A stretch of DNA of 64,000 nucleotides from Micropterus salmoides. Taxonomy: Eukaryota > Chordata > Actinopteri > Centrarchiformes > Centrarchidae. Location of the stretch: positions 16,671,697 to 16,735,696 of the forward strand of contig NW_024041373.1 of the NCBI RefSeq assembly GCF_014851395.1, given 5' to 3'. Below are positions 29,201-44,200 of this stretch, piece after piece; position 1 is the first letter of the stretch, and the number at the start of each line of letters is the position of its first letter. Below the pieces are notes generated by a model. The model saw only the letters and a program-made list of their open reading frames with translations. It made no database searches and was not told the origin of the DNA. Position numbers and translations under genes: made by a program.

Positions 29201-32200
29201 CATTAGTCTGTAGATTAATTGATGATTTATTTAGTCAACAAATTGTCAAAAAATTGTGAAGAAAAGCCCCATTATTATTCCCCAGACAAACAACAGAAAT
29301 TAATACAAAACAGAGGAATAGCAGCATTTATCCTTGATAGGAGACTTAAATGATTAATCAATTTTAAGATCCAACAGAACAACACAGGTTGTGTTGTGTG
29401 GGACTGATTAACTTTATTTTCTCATACTCCTCTAATGGAATGGAAAGTGTGACTCATGAGTTATTCTTCAGTGGAGATCCTCCCTTTTCTGGGCCCTAAT
29501 CCCTAATTCTCTGCGCCTGATTTGATGGCCATCTAGGGACAACTGTAGTGTTCCATGCTGATGTATGGTAATCCACAGACAAGGAGAGGCCATATATCAG
29601 GCCAGACTATGTATATCATAAGGCAGACACAGAGGTCAACCCCCCCGTACCCAAACTGTGCACCCCTGCTGTCATGCTGTTATGTCTTCTTTGGCCAGTC
29701 ACTGGACTATTAAAAGGACTTCCACGCCCCAGGAACTATTCAGAGGTTAAAGGTTAGAGGGGAATGGTATACCTGGCTCCACGTGGGGGAAGACTGGCAT
29801 TCTCATCATTGAAAATGTGTTAAAGGTTCTAAGCTTCCTGATTCATGCCTAGTCAAACTGGAAGTGGAAATCATTTGCATTTAGATCTGCTGGTTGAGAC
29901 CGGCTAGGCTAAGCTGGCGAGGGAGGCCTGCAGGAGGGAGATAGCTAGCTTGTGCCCTTCTAGCCAGCGGGATCAAGGCTTATGGTTTCTAGTCTACCAG
30001 CTTTCTTCCACAGTTGTTGTTGTCCTTAAACTGCTTAACATCAGAGGAAGTGCGTGTGTGTGTGTGTGGGTTTGATGCTTACCTTATAGCCAGGCCATAG
30101 AAATCAGATGTATTGCAGTAGTTTCAACAACTAGAGAAGAGGTAAGATGTTTTGTAAAGGTGTTTGTAAAGGCAAAGCCAGCCATCTCCTACTCTCCGCC
30201 TCATCTTCGCTCCGCTCCCCTTAGCCCACCACCCATCCTCAGAAATCAGGCAATGGTGCACTGGTATGTGGACATCAAAACATGGTTAATGTTGTAATTG
30301 GTGCTTTGAGCTATGTACACTGATGCACAGAAAGAGAGCAATGGAGACAGAGAGCGAGAGGGATGTGTAGCGGACGTGGCAGTGACCTTCAAAGATCTCA
30401 GCAGGCAGTGTTTCTGCTTCCTGTTTAGAGATCAGCTCTCTCACTTAACGGCATGCATGGCTCTGTGAGGCCCACCCTGTAGGTGAAAATAAAGCACACA
30501 AGCTTCCTTTCTCAGAGAAGGATAGCAAAGCGGTTAAGATACCAATGCCACTGCCCTCAGCAACCTGTCTCAATTAACCTCCAAGGGGGCTAGGGTAATA
30601 TGCTAATTGTCATTCTCCTAGCAGGCTAACAGAAGGCTCAGGTTTCTCTCTGTTTGCCAGCAGTGTGCCTGCATAGCAGCCATGCTACAATGCTAAGATT
30701 GCACCCCATTTGGCAGCATCCCAGTCAGTGTCTATTAGTTAAGTGAGCACTAGACACTAATAAAATGGAATGTTTTTTATGGGGAACACAAGTCCGACTG
30801 ACAGTGAAGGGCAGCCTACAAGCTGCAGCCTACAAGCTGAACCCTGTTCAGCCAAAACGACACACAATGATTTTACCTCTTGACTTCTTCTGACATTTTC
30901 CAGAGTGGCTGAATAGCCCAGCTGTCAATTACAGCCTTGTTTGATGCTTGCAAAAGTGAAATCCCAGAAGGTGCTGTCTCACTCAGGTTCCGTCTGCTGC
31001 CCGGCATTGCTCTGAAAGCTGTGAAATGTATCTAGACATGAACCAAGCTAGGAAAGCGGGACCAATTTCAGAGTGACATGAGCTTTGTAAGATGATGCGC
31101 CTAGTGTTGAGCCCCAAATGACAGCATATGTAGACATCATGTACAGATGATGCACAAGTGTATGGATTCATTGCTGGATGCCTCATTAAAGATTGATGAT
31201 AATGTAGAGCTGACATCCTGCTCTCAGACATCCTATGCTACGCTTTAATTGCTCAGCAGTTTTAAGAGTATTAAGTTGCCTTGTTGCCCTCCTGGGGACC
31301 ATTGAAACAGTAGATAGTTTTAATTTGTAGTGATAAGTGAATGGAAGCCATTTTGAACATCATGGGTGAATTTATACATTAATTACAAACAATGCAGATA
31401 CAAATGTAACTCATGATCTCCTCCACTAATGACATTCTAGTTTAAGGGGCTGATACAAATCTGTTGTGTTGCCGCGTGATGTAGTGACTTTCATTTAGCA
31501 TGTTTTACACAGTACCCATGTCGCTGAGCTTGCATCCAAATATCGCCAAACATCCCTGACAAACGTTGCGTTTTTTGTTTTTTCTGGCCATAGATAATGA
31601 GCAGACTGCACATAAAATCATAATTGAAAAAATAAGAATAGGTTGTTGTGTTCACACACACACACACACACACACACTTTTACTTTTAATATCAGCCTTT
31701 TGCAGTTACATTATCTCACAGGCTGACATTGTGATTACGATTAGGTTAGTTGTGTAGCTCTAAATGATATGAACTAATTAGTATGTACTTTTACTGTATT
31801 ACTGATAATAAGTCATCCCGTTTCTGTAAAAGGCGCCTGCTTATTTAACATTGCCAGTCAGAATTCACACTCTGGATGCTTCTGGATAATCTTTGGTCTG
31901 TGTTGAAATGTGCTGTTCAATTATGATGAGGGGAGCAGCAGGGATTAGTTCCAATATTTAGACATGTCAATGCTGTCTATAGCGCTCATCTGAGACATGG
32001 AATCCATTTGCCACAGTGACACACAGCAGTTGTGCTCCATCTCTGTGTTTTGGTAGGACATAATAAACATAATGACCATAGGCCTTGGCTATCCTGCACA
32101 AGTAGAAATTTTCAGCACCATGGAGAGCTCAGGAAGGCAGCCTGAGCAAGGCTTCTCTAACACGTGTGTGTGGCTATATGTGTGCTGTTGAGTACTTAAA

Positions 32201-35200
32201 AAGTGGTTGTTTGTAAGGTCATAAAGAATTTATCAGCTTATTGTTTCAAATATATCAATAAACATGGCAAAGAGTACTCATGCTTTAAAATAATATCTTG
32301 GTTAAAAAAAAATTAAAATTGTAAATTTCCTGATAAATAAACTTTTAGTAAATAGCAAATTTCATAAAGTTTCTCTATTTAAATTGAACGAATGAAAAGG
32401 AAAATGCATCCAGTTTCATTCACCACTAAAGTTATGTTAAGTTTACTTTTTTGTCATTCTGCAGCAATAGACTTTGATGAAATATTTAACTTGACACAAC
32501 ACAGACCAATCTCATTTCACAGAGCAGCTCCCAGCTCTCTAACTAATGCTAAAGGGAATGAACAATGAGTTGGAGTCATCATGTCTCAAAAAGAGGGTTT
32601 AATTAGTGTCATTGAAACTAAGCAGGGACGCGAACAAGTTGCTAATATAGCAGCAGTAAAGGGGTGGTGGCGCAGGAATATCTGAATAAAGGATTTACTC
32701 TGGTACTCTTACTGAGAAAAAAGGAGTGCCTTAAAAGTAAGGGTTTTCATCATGCCTTGCACAATCAGTGTATTGTCAGGGTTTGGAACAACACAGCATT
32801 CTCCTTAGTATTTTTCTTGAAATCCAATGCACAAGAGGAGAGTATAATTATCTTGAGCTAAAATGTATATTTAAAAAAACTCTTTTAACATAAATTGACG
32901 GACAAGTGCATGTGTTGGACATAAACATACTGACGATAGTGCTATTAGATGCTTACCAGCATTGTGGGACTAAAAATGTAAAGTTTGTCATAAGAGTGGG
33001 GCTAAAGGAAAGGATTTATCCTCTTGGGAGCATTTGCTCAGCAAATTCCATGGCATACTTCTTATTAGATTATGCATATTAGATTACATTATGTGCAAAG
33101 CTGACATTTTGGCCTAAGTGATGCCACTGGGAGGAAATGCGCGAGTGTTCAGAATTGACAGGGTTCATTCTTTGGGGAGCATAAATGCACTCAGTAAATG
33201 GAATGTATATAAAATGTGTAACTAGGAAGTCTGGCTTGGAGAAGTGGGCAAAACATGTGTCAGAGTCAGGTGTCCCAGAATCTTGTTTAAGATTATGAGC
33301 TCAAACAACAACAAGGCAGAGAAAATCTTTCTATCTATGTGAGTTATGTGCCTGAAAAACAGAATAAAGCCAGGAATGCCTTTACCAGACCCACTATAAA
33401 AACATACTTAGACATGCTACGCAAAGGAGAGATTTACGTACGTTTTGAGTCTTAGAAGAGAAACGGCTTTGAGGATTAGGACTAATTTATGACTATGGCA
33501 AATGTATCTTGGTTAAATTTCCCCAACTCCACTTGGTTGGATTTTGGACAATAAAAGTTACCCCATGTTTCACCAGTTGAACAGTAACAGAATAAACAGA
33601 AATGCTGATATGAATGGTGCATGCATCGTATCCTATGAACCCCTAGCTCCAGCATGGACTCTTTATGGGTCTATCCTCTTTAATTCCCTTCTTTGTTGAC
33701 TTTATATCCTATTGTTTTTCTATATATTGTTTTTTCCACTCTGTCTACATCTTCTCTTTTTCCCTTTCATTGCCTGCCCATCCCTCTCTTTATCTTTGTC
33801 CCGCACCGAAGCATCTTCTGTCATTGTCCTTCAGGTCTCCCTTGTGTTCCCCCATAGGAGCCACAGGAGACCAGGCAAGACTGGTGTCTGCTGGGAAGCC
33901 CTTGTTGTTCATTTGGCCCTCTACCCCCAGGGATATAAACACAGGGGGACATAATAAGTGATATCACAGATGACATGTGGAAACAGCATTGTTAAAACAC
34001 CAGGAAAGACTTGCCTTCACCAGTCACTCAGAATTAGAGAGGATGACAAGAAAGGGTTGAAGGGGAGAAAGATGGACAGCAGGAACAGCAGGCTGTCTGT
34101 TTGTGACAATTTATGAGAACATTAATTGCCCTTTCTCTCTTTATTTCATCCCTTTAGGGAATTGACCCATGCTTAGGGGATCAGAAATGGAAAACTGTGA
34201 CCTGAGCCTGACCCGAGAATGAGGCTTTCACCTGTCTCAAAAGGGTCAGGGTCAAAGTTGACAAGGGTTGCAGGAGAAATTAGCCATCATGTTCTCACAT
34301 GACAGTCTAGTGAACTGAACAAAGGCAGTGTGTCTTTTGAGGTGAAAGCCTACCTATGCACAATCTGCTGTTGCTGTTTCCCCTTCTCCTGGGATTAGCC
34401 CTATCCTGCAAACATGGCTGCTCTGTAATTACTCTGACACGCAGCCTCTGACCATCACTGCCACACTCCCTGTCGATCAAAGCAACCCATTCTTGGCGAG
34501 GCGTGCGTGTGGGTGTGAGAAATGCAGGGTTTATGCGATTTAAAAATGCATGCTAGGCGATAAGAACAAAGACACACAAGTCGGGAAATACATCTCCTTG
34601 TTATAAATAGATAAAGAAGAGCCTTGTTCGGCCTTCCAGAGTCTAGTCATTACGTCCATTTCCACACTCCGGTCCAATAACACAAAGAAAGAGAGCTTTT
34701 TTCTTACACTGCAGCTACTTTGATAAGCACATTTTGCACACAAAAGCATTTAATTTAACCAATATGAATTCATAAATGTTATTCTGTGATGTCTTGAGTT
34801 TTCATCACTCTTTTTAGAGGAGTGAAATACAAAGATGAGACTTGGAACAGCAGTGGGAAGTCAGTGGGCAGAATGGCAGTGGCTGTGATATACAGAGATT
34901 GCAATGCATAATGTGATTTACTGCTGTCTCAGGGCCAGCCTTGGACCTGCTGTTTATATTCACACATAAAGCACACACAGACACCCCCAACCCCACCACA
35001 CACACACACACACCATTAAAAGCATTTGGAGTCTTATATTTAGGCGGTGCATGCCACACAGGTGGTGGTTTGCTTTTCTGTGCAACCCTGTGTTGCAGTA
35101 CACATACAGGGCAAGACAGTCTTTCTGGCACCCATAGATTATTGGGTTCCCATAATGTTGCAGTAGTTGCAGTTTTAATGTAAACTTAATGTATTGTTGG

Positions 35201-38200
35201 AAAACTAGCATGAGACTGCTACATTTTGAAAGCATCCAACTAAAAATTTCCCACCCATTCCCTTCAGGCCTCCCTCCAAAGCCACTCCCCCCAAAACACA
35301 TTTTAATGCACAGTGAGTGCAGGTAGGTAAGACCAGCCAATCATTTCATTTAGAGCAAATGAAATGAGTGACTGTGCTTATTACAGTCCATAGACAGCCA
35401 CAGATATTTGTTTAATTTTTGTGTCAGAGCATTTGGTTTATTGACTGCTGTCATTGTGTAAAGATAATTTCAACAAATATAACAAAAATGCTTCTGAAAT
35501 AACGAGCTAACACAGCTTTAATATTATAGTTCATAATAACTTCAGATTACATGTCACAGTTCCAGTAGTGGACCGTGTATAATGTGACACTTGTTTATAT
35601 ACTGTGGTATCAGTCTGAATCATGGTAGAAATATTGTTCCTCTAGCTTGTAGCCCTCTTTCTTCTGTAAAGAGGCTGTGACCTCCTGGCTGCCAGTTCAT
35701 AGAGGAGCCGGGGCTGTTTATTGTGACACAGTGAAAGTGATAGCACTGCCATGTTAGGGGGCTTATGTAGGAGAACAACGTAGGAGAACGACAGTTAAAA
35801 TACTTGTCATTTGAAGTTCAAAATTTCAAAGCACTGTTATTCAAAAAGAAATAGATTTCTATATACACATTCACTACTACATGCACATTTATAACATGAA
35901 CATTTTGTGTTGTTAGCATTCTGGGATTTGAAAGTGAAGGAGACATCAAGGCAATTAAATCTTCCAACCAAAGGGTTTTGGTGTTTGTCCATGTCTGTGT
36001 CAACAGTGCTCAGAGGCAAAATGCATTTCTTTTTGTTTTGCCATACCATTTACTGTTGGGGATATATGCTTTCTGTCTTCCTCTCTGTTCAGGGAAAACA
36101 TAACAATATAGAACAGCTGGGAGCTCCCTTTGGTGCTAAAGGTGACTCTACTCTTGTTTTGCCAGATATTATTAAACCAGAAAATGGTTTAACATTTATA
36201 TACAACAAAACTATGTTGTTATTAGTTTTATTTTGTTGAAATATAGTCTATTTTTGTGGTAATTACACATTTATATATTTATGTCATTATGCTGCATGAA
36301 TGATAATCATTAAATCTTTACACAGACAGTTATGACTGTAATGATTTTCTCCTCCAAATTATATCTAGGAAATGTCTTATCCGTGTTATAGCACTAGAAT
36401 GTGTTAGCTCCATTGGCAGAACACCATAATATCAATGTAGTGCCACTACAAACACTGCATTTAATGGCTTGCGCTGAGCTCCTGCACATCTTCCTTTCGG
36501 ACACATAAAACAGCTGAGGTGCTACAGGTGGAATCCCTCATGAATAATGGAGATACCAGTGTGTTGTTCATTTGTTGTGTGGACATAGATACTGTAGTTG
36601 CATTATTGATAGGGCTGAGACTTAGCTGGGAGGTGGCATTCTTTACCCTGATATTCATAAATCAATAACGAAAGAACCCTCCAGCTGTCTTTCACAATAA
36701 ACAGCGCATTACACATTTACAGCGCTCTTGATCCTAGGGCCGTAGTATTTACTCTTCTTTTTTTCCAAGCCTGGTTGTTTGTGTATCACAAAAAAAAATT
36801 GTTGCAACAGGGAAAGCAGGAGGAACATTGGCTGAAAGAAATAATCCAACCTGTGACGACTGACAGTCGTACCTTGTTATGTGACTAACTATCTTTCTAG
36901 TCCTGTGTCTAGAAAGCAGAGGAGGACAGGGCCTTCATCCCAACTAGCTTGACGCCTTGAAGAAAATGATCTCAAAGACCCAGGCATTCTGGGAACAACC
37001 AGTACTTTCTCCTGGAACTACCCAGCAAAACTTGGCCTTAATCCTGCTTTAATAGTAAACAACAGCTGTATGCGGTGATTAAGAAGAAAATAAAAGAACC
37101 TCATTGTTATTTCTTACTAGTGTGCTGTACACCCATTCAAATATGAATTTTTTCCTACATGCTTGCTAGTGGGAAAGAAATATTTTGTGAGATATAGCAT
37201 GTTCTTGAGGTGATTGAATAGAGTAAAAAAATAAATAAATAAATAAATATATATATATATATGTATGTGATTTACCTATAATATATAATTTGATGATCCA
37301 GGTCTACTGTAACTACTTTATATGAATAATCTCCGTGTAGCATCACATTCTAGTGAGCCCATTACTCTTTCTGATAGACTATGATATACTCCAAACAAAG
37401 TTGTGTGTAATAGAACGATCACAACGTTTTGTTTTTTTATGTCACACTAAGGCTATGCAGAGGCATGTACCCTGCACATGCATGCACACGGAAATACACA
37501 TTTACACATGCTAGACAGAGAGAGCCTGGGTTTCTTTCCTTATACATAATGTTTTTTCAGGCATACTGGAGTCTTCTTGGTCTGTCATTGTTGAACAGAG
37601 TTTAAAATAGACAGGGGTATTTGGAGGCAGCTTAGATGCAACTGTAACACACGTGATTGAATTAGAGTGCTGTCAATTGGGTCCATTATAGAAATCCCTT
37701 GGATATTTTCCATCAGCAAAGTTGGTCAAGAGAGTGTCTTCTGTTACGCTGTTTTTCTGTGTTTAGCTACGCCATGCTGATCGATTGGCCCATTCTACCT
37801 CGCACTTTACTGAACTCTGTTATTTGAAGAAAAAGTCTCCAATAATAGGTTTGATGAAAAGACCATGATTATTGAATATCTTGTGTAAAGTGCGCACCCT
37901 ATTATTTGATGTGCCCTAAAGGAGAATTTCCACACAGGTCATATTTTGTGAAAAGCTGAGGGCTCCATTTTGACTGACAGCAAGTTTAAGAGATCAACAA
38001 CTGAAAGACCCTAAGCATGAATGACACAGCATGTGCATGCAATGGGTCTATATTGGCTCAAGAGGTAAAGCACACACTGTGGTATGCTGAAGTGTGATCA
38101 CATTAAAGCTCACTATGAATTGTGGCATTCTTAAGTTACCCTAGCACAGCTCTATCCTTGTCATTGAGGTTTCCTTGAAACTTGGCTGCTGTTGGTGATA

Positions 38201-41200
38201 TTAGACCAATGCAGGAGAATATATGTCTCGTAAAGCCCAGGCCCCAAGGATTGAGTGTGTACCAAGGTTGCACTATTTTTCACCCTCCACCAAGCTAAAA
38301 ATAACGTGATGGTATTTTGGTATTTTGCCACCTGCATTATTAGAATGTCCTTCCTTCACCTACTGCTGCATCTTTAATATGGAAATAAAATATCAGAAAT
38401 GTGTAGCCTCGACATTTCCAGTTGTGTACATTTTTATTTGTGTTGAAAATGTGTATCTTGACCAGTGTATTCTTAAATTTGTGAATGTGAATCTGCTTAT
38501 TTTTCACACAATCCATTCTCTTAAAATTGAACATTGAACACAGTGTCCAGGTAATTGTCACACTTTTTGCACTTGTACTGTGAAGCCAACTGCGAAACTG
38601 CTTCATGGTGCCGTGCTTCCCTGCTAATTTTGTGAATGGTAAAATTTAAATTAATAATTTTTTGTTGTTGTTCAGCTTACAAGAATATTTGTGTTGGTTT
38701 TAAAAATGCTGACCGTGGTTCATCGTTCAAATTAACACAAACTTGGTTCAAAGAGACATAACACAGTATCTCAAAACAGTATCATTGTCAAAGTTAACTA
38801 GTTTAGCTAAATTTGGAGTAACAACTACTTTGCCAATCACACACTTGGTTTTCTGGGGCTACTGTGGAAGTATATATTTTAGAAATGAGCTACACTATAG
38901 CTAACTGTCGAGCCACTAATATCATAGATTTCAGCTGGGGCTTTGAAATTTCTATGGATGAATTAACATTTTCATCACATACACAAAACTCGGGGTGTGT
39001 ATCTTAGCACACACACTTCAAATCCAGAATTATGCAAATGTGAGGTTATGCAAATATGATCTCTATCAAAGATTGTATCTCTACATACCTCCACATGGGG
39101 AGCAGGGGGCTGTTTTTATTCGCAAATTTTCTGTTTCTGAAACAGTAGGGAAAAAATTACAGTAAATATAAATAGGTTCAGACAAATAGCAAAAAGGAAC
39201 AGGTGTTAGCTATGCATAGGCTCATGCAGAGGTGGAAGTCTTTAAATGTCATTCCATTTCACGTTGTCAAGTGGCATTTTACACTGTTAAAGTGTTTCAT
39301 TCATTTTTCATTCCCATTTATTTCTAGGAATCCATGGTCATAGAGATGGAGATTGGATTATAGGGTGGGAAGTGATGAAACACTGTGGACAGGCTGACCA
39401 TACCACACCCGCTGTGCATTTATGCACACACTATAATTTGATAATAACAAGATTAAAGCTATTCTCTGACTATTGCAGTTGTCATGTCAACTGCTTAACC
39501 AGATTATTTTAAGGTTAAAATTGGTTCAAACATAATCTGATCAACAGACCTACGGTTCATTACTGCTAAAAAGGTTTTCCTTCACACATATTCTTCTGAT
39601 GGTGATTGTTGAACAAATTATGTAAACGTATTCATATAATCTGAAGCCATCGTGGACCGTAATTCAGAGTTGAGTTATAGGGTGCTATTAATTTCTGCTG
39701 ATGAACAAAGGGGTGCGTAATTTAGTCAAATGCACATATTTAATTTGACATGAAGACCAAGAAATGTAAATCCAAATAGCATCAACTGGCTTGATGGTAA
39801 GGATTTTTGCTCACCATTTACACATTTTTTTTTATATAATGCAATTAGGACATACACCAGCGCTTACATCTGCTACTTTTCAAATTGTTGAAGTATCACT
39901 TTTCTGATTACTCCACACATTCATGTATTGGCTCTCTCCACATCCCCCACATGCGTCTTGCATTACATCTCCTCTCTGTCTTTCTCTCTCTCAGCCTGCC
40001 TCTGTCTTTTTCTCCCTGCTGCTCTGCTTCTGTCCTTCTCTCTACCCCCGTCCTCCAAACCTCCCCTCCCACACACTCTGTCTCACACACTAACTGTCTG
40101 CCCGCCAGGTCTCTGTTGCTAAGCGACAAGCAATGAGCGATGGACTGCTCTTATGAGAGCGACGTTTGTCCATCATGATCTCATACTTGCCTGTGCCATA
40201 TGCATGTGCAATGGATTTCTCTTGTGGAGTTGTGGCCGATTTCTGTGGAGAGAGATTAGTGCCGTTACTGCATTTGCATATGTTTGTATTTTTGCTACTT
40301 GTATTGAAACATTAATAAAACAACTTGGATTTCAAAATGTTATTGATTAAATTTGCAAGCCTTCATTTTAAGATGGATGCAGTGGCTTGCAACTTTGTGG
40401 GATGATTATTGAACCAAAAATAAAATTATACTGCAGTTAGAGACAGTGAGTGTAAAGTTTGAAATTAATCAAATGAAAACACCAGGATCATTAAGAAGAT
40501 TTATTTAAGATTTTTTTGTGGTTCAATATAATGAGTCATGGAATTAAATTGCTGCTAACTCTTTTCCATTATTTGTTTATAATGTTGCCACTTTGAATCA
40601 AATATTTCTAAATTGTTGTTTGCAAAATAGTAAATGTTATACTTCAGATCATTGGTGTCAGATCACTGTGCACGGAAACTGTAATAATATTTCCACATTA
40701 TGTTTTAATCTGAAGCTGCTGCTTAATATGCTTGAACCACCACTTCGCCCCTCCCCACCCACCTTACTCCTTCTCATGTTACCAAGCTGCAATTTTCACT
40801 GTTTCTTCATGCCTTTTGATTAGTCCCTTGGGCTCTTATGGCTTTTATTTTGACAAATGAGCTTGGTGCTGAGGGTTGAAAAGCACTTACAACAGTATTG
40901 ATTAACAGTGGCTATTAGCTAGTGAAGAGGAAAGGAAGACATTCTTACAGTAAACATTCACTGGCCATCCAGAGCCTGTTAAAAATGCACTAAGGGTGAG
41001 GATTAGTGATGTGGATTTCCTCCCCGCTGCATTTGTAGAGAAGCTCATGAGCTGGAGGTTACTTCATTGCAAGAGGCATAACGCATCTAGATGAGTGGAT
41101 TACTAAGGCTCTCCCTTAGCCTCAAACCCCAAATGTAGAGGTATTGTAAACTGTCATCATTATGATGTAACACACTTTGTGTCATTCACATAAAACCTTT

Positions 41201-44200
41201 GCTTAGATGTTCTCTTGACAGTAAAGAAGAAATACTGTATATATTTGCAACCACTACGTATATTGTTAACTCAGTTTAAGGATGTCAAACGTCGTAACGA
41301 CACGTCCACACGCATCAAAACAGAGTTGAGGAGTACATCTTCAATCATTATAGTTGTCATCTGCAAGGACAGCAAGTGATCATCTTTAAATGAAGAGCTT
41401 TGAAGAGTTCTAGCTGCCTCATGATTAATCACTTGCTTGCTCTCCCTTGCGCTCTCTCTCTCATTCACACACACACTCACGCCTCCCTTGTTGCCTGCAT
41501 TGTTGCTTTAGTATAAGCTTTTAAAGTAAATCCCCCTCATGCAAATGCAGCCCTAACACATTCTGTGTGTCACCCCCAGTGACTTGTCCTTGGGTTTGTA
41601 CAGTGCAGCACAGATCAAGTGCACACTGTGTGGACAGCAGAGGAGAGCTGATTCAGTCTTCACATCATCCCATGTGAAAGCTTTTGCCAACTCTCTCTCT
41701 AACACACCTTGACAACACTTTTTATTTTTGTGCTGAATTTTCAGTGTTGTTTATTTCAGCTCATTGCTGCAGCCTGTAGGGTCAAATTGCTGACTGTGGG
41801 GAGGTGGTTTTCTCTACCCCTAACCCACACAAACCACCCCCACATCGCAGCGCCATCACAGGGAATGCCGCTCTCGACCTCTGGTGAAAGGCAATCCCGC
41901 AATACTTCTCATCAAATCCCACCAAAACAGTTCCAAACGCAACGACAATGCCACTAACAGGAATGGGCAGATCACAGCGGAAACTAGCGCTTGTCTTACA
42001 CTGAACACAAACAAACATGGTTTGACTTGGATAGACAGTGCTTCCTCTGAGCCCTGTGTGCCTGGTCTGTGGATGTTTCATTCTACAGTAAGAATCCTTT
42101 GATTTGGTAAAGTTGAGCACCAAGCAGTCAGAGAAAGACAGAGAGGATGCCTCAGTCCTTCCCAGCAGCCCACTTTACACTCGACATCACATAGAGGCTT
42201 AACGATGTGCAACACGGTCCACTGTTCCTCCGACGGCGATGACCTTTCCTATAAACACACAGATTGGTTTGCTGTGCTGCCATCTTGCATAATTATACTG
42301 ATTCTCAGTGGGCTTGAGAACGTGTATACACACTTGCTGCAATGTTTCATCCAGACTCCAGTTCCTCTTAATGGGTCTTGTTAGCAGAGGTCAAAGTCCT
42401 CTCTGTCTGGGGTCACAGTAAAGAAACACAACCTTCCCTGTGGAACACGTTGCAGGCCTTGGTGTTGGCTGACAGGAGAACACAAGCCACAACAATCCCA
42501 TGTGTGTCCTCTCCCCACTTGCTCTTGTAACTCCAGGGTTAAAACATGCAAATTCTGTATGGAGGAAGCTGATTCATTTTCCCCAGTGGGAGGCGTGAGA
42601 TCTAAATTTAAAATGATTAAATGAGCCTAGAGTTAGAAAATCATTTGCACTTCCATTTCTTAGCCTCTGAGCTGTTCTCAAATCAAGGGCAAGTCTCTGA
42701 ATCATTAGTCTCAGATGACTGCCTTTTTTACAGCCTTTAACAAGAACATTTCCCAGATAACATTGTTGACCCCTATCTTGTGTAATACAATTTGTGGACC
42801 TAATCGACACATTCTCAGAAAGTGAAAAACATTTAAATCCAACTTTGTTTACCGGTCCTCATTAGCCAAATTGGTCTTTTTTTTTTTTGCATTCAAGCTG
42901 TTTGTGTACAATCACCAAACAATTAACCAGTGGAACTGTTGATTAAAATTCAACACCATACCTCTTCTGCTATTGTTCCACATCAAACGTGTGACTTAAG
43001 TTTGTCTCAATAATTCACATAGTGCTGTGCACTGGATGGCATCAGCGAGAGTTTTGAGAGTATTATTGCATCAGGAAAAGATAAAGGTAATGAGACCTGT
43101 CTCTCAAGTAGAGAGAGCCTAATCTCCTTGGTCTCTTCAGGCTTCTCTTAAGCCGGTGGAGTGGAGTGGAGTGGAGTGGAAAAAAGAGGAGAGGATAGAA
43201 CAAAAAGGAATGGAGAGGAACTGAAGAGAAAGTAAATGAGATTACAATGGAGGTAGAAGAGAAGAAAAGGAGAATGGGAAGATAGAGGGATATATGAATC
43301 TGTGTATGATCTGTTCTTTTCATATTAAATTGGGAATCCAAAATCAAAGAAAAAGGAAGATTTGCTTGACGAGGAAGTTACTTACTTCTTTGTGTGTTGC
43401 TCTTGATAGCCTAACTTTGCAGCAAATAGACTTGGGGTATGGCGCTACCTGATTTAATGTGATGAATATGAGCTTGAACATCAATATGGATTTTTTTCCA
43501 ACAAAGAAGTCAGCAACTTCCTTGTTAAACAAGTCAGTCACATGAAATATCAAAATCATTTCCTATTTGTGACTTGAGCATAAAATTGAAGCAGGAAAAA
43601 CAAGCTGTTTCATAATGAGTAGTTATATATTAAAAGTAGATTTTGGATTCCCAGTTGAATGTGAAAAGAGCAAATGAAACACAGATTTATGTGGTTACAC
43701 CAGTCTACCTCAAACTGTACCTCAGGGGTTGATTTATGGTCAGCCAACTATGACTGTGTATAATTGTGGTTTGATATGGAGGAGAGGACAAAAGCGATAT
43801 TAATGAGAGGTTAACCAATGTGAGAGGTCTGAAACTAGCAGTGAAAGATGAAGGCCCATTGCCTGTTAATTGTCAGAATGCATTGCAGAGGAAGAGGCAG
43901 TAATCAACACTTCCACACTTGTGTTTTAACATTTGCAATTGATTGAGCATATTTACGAATCAAATTCTATCAAAAACATTATTTGGACAAAAGACATGCT
44001 GTTGCATATATGCACATCTGCTAGCTTCGCGTACTGAAAGGCTGTGCTCATACTTAGTCATTCATATCTTATGCATGAACTGCAATGCTCAGAAACCCAT
44101 CATGCAACATCTCCCACTCATCTGTTGTTATGTGGTTGCACATTTTCTGGAGCGACTGATTCATTAAATAACAGAGTTGTTTTCTTGTTGGCTGAATCCA

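Noticed and set aside
33665..33961. 98-codon ORF with hydrophobic N terminus
   Set aside because: Phe/Ser/Leu-rich from T/C-rich sequence; no family recognised.
39095..39112. CTCF-like AGCAGGGGGC core
   Set aside because: The leading CCA of the CTCF core is missing; too weak without binding data.
40115..40127. X-box-like GTTGCTAAGCGAC
   Set aside because: Two mismatches at conserved positions; kept only as a note beside the better site at 60057.
42846..42872. Resemblance of TTTACCGGTCCTCATTAGCC to a block of repeat family A
   Set aside because: Only about 25 bases match, with gaps; too short to call a third copy.
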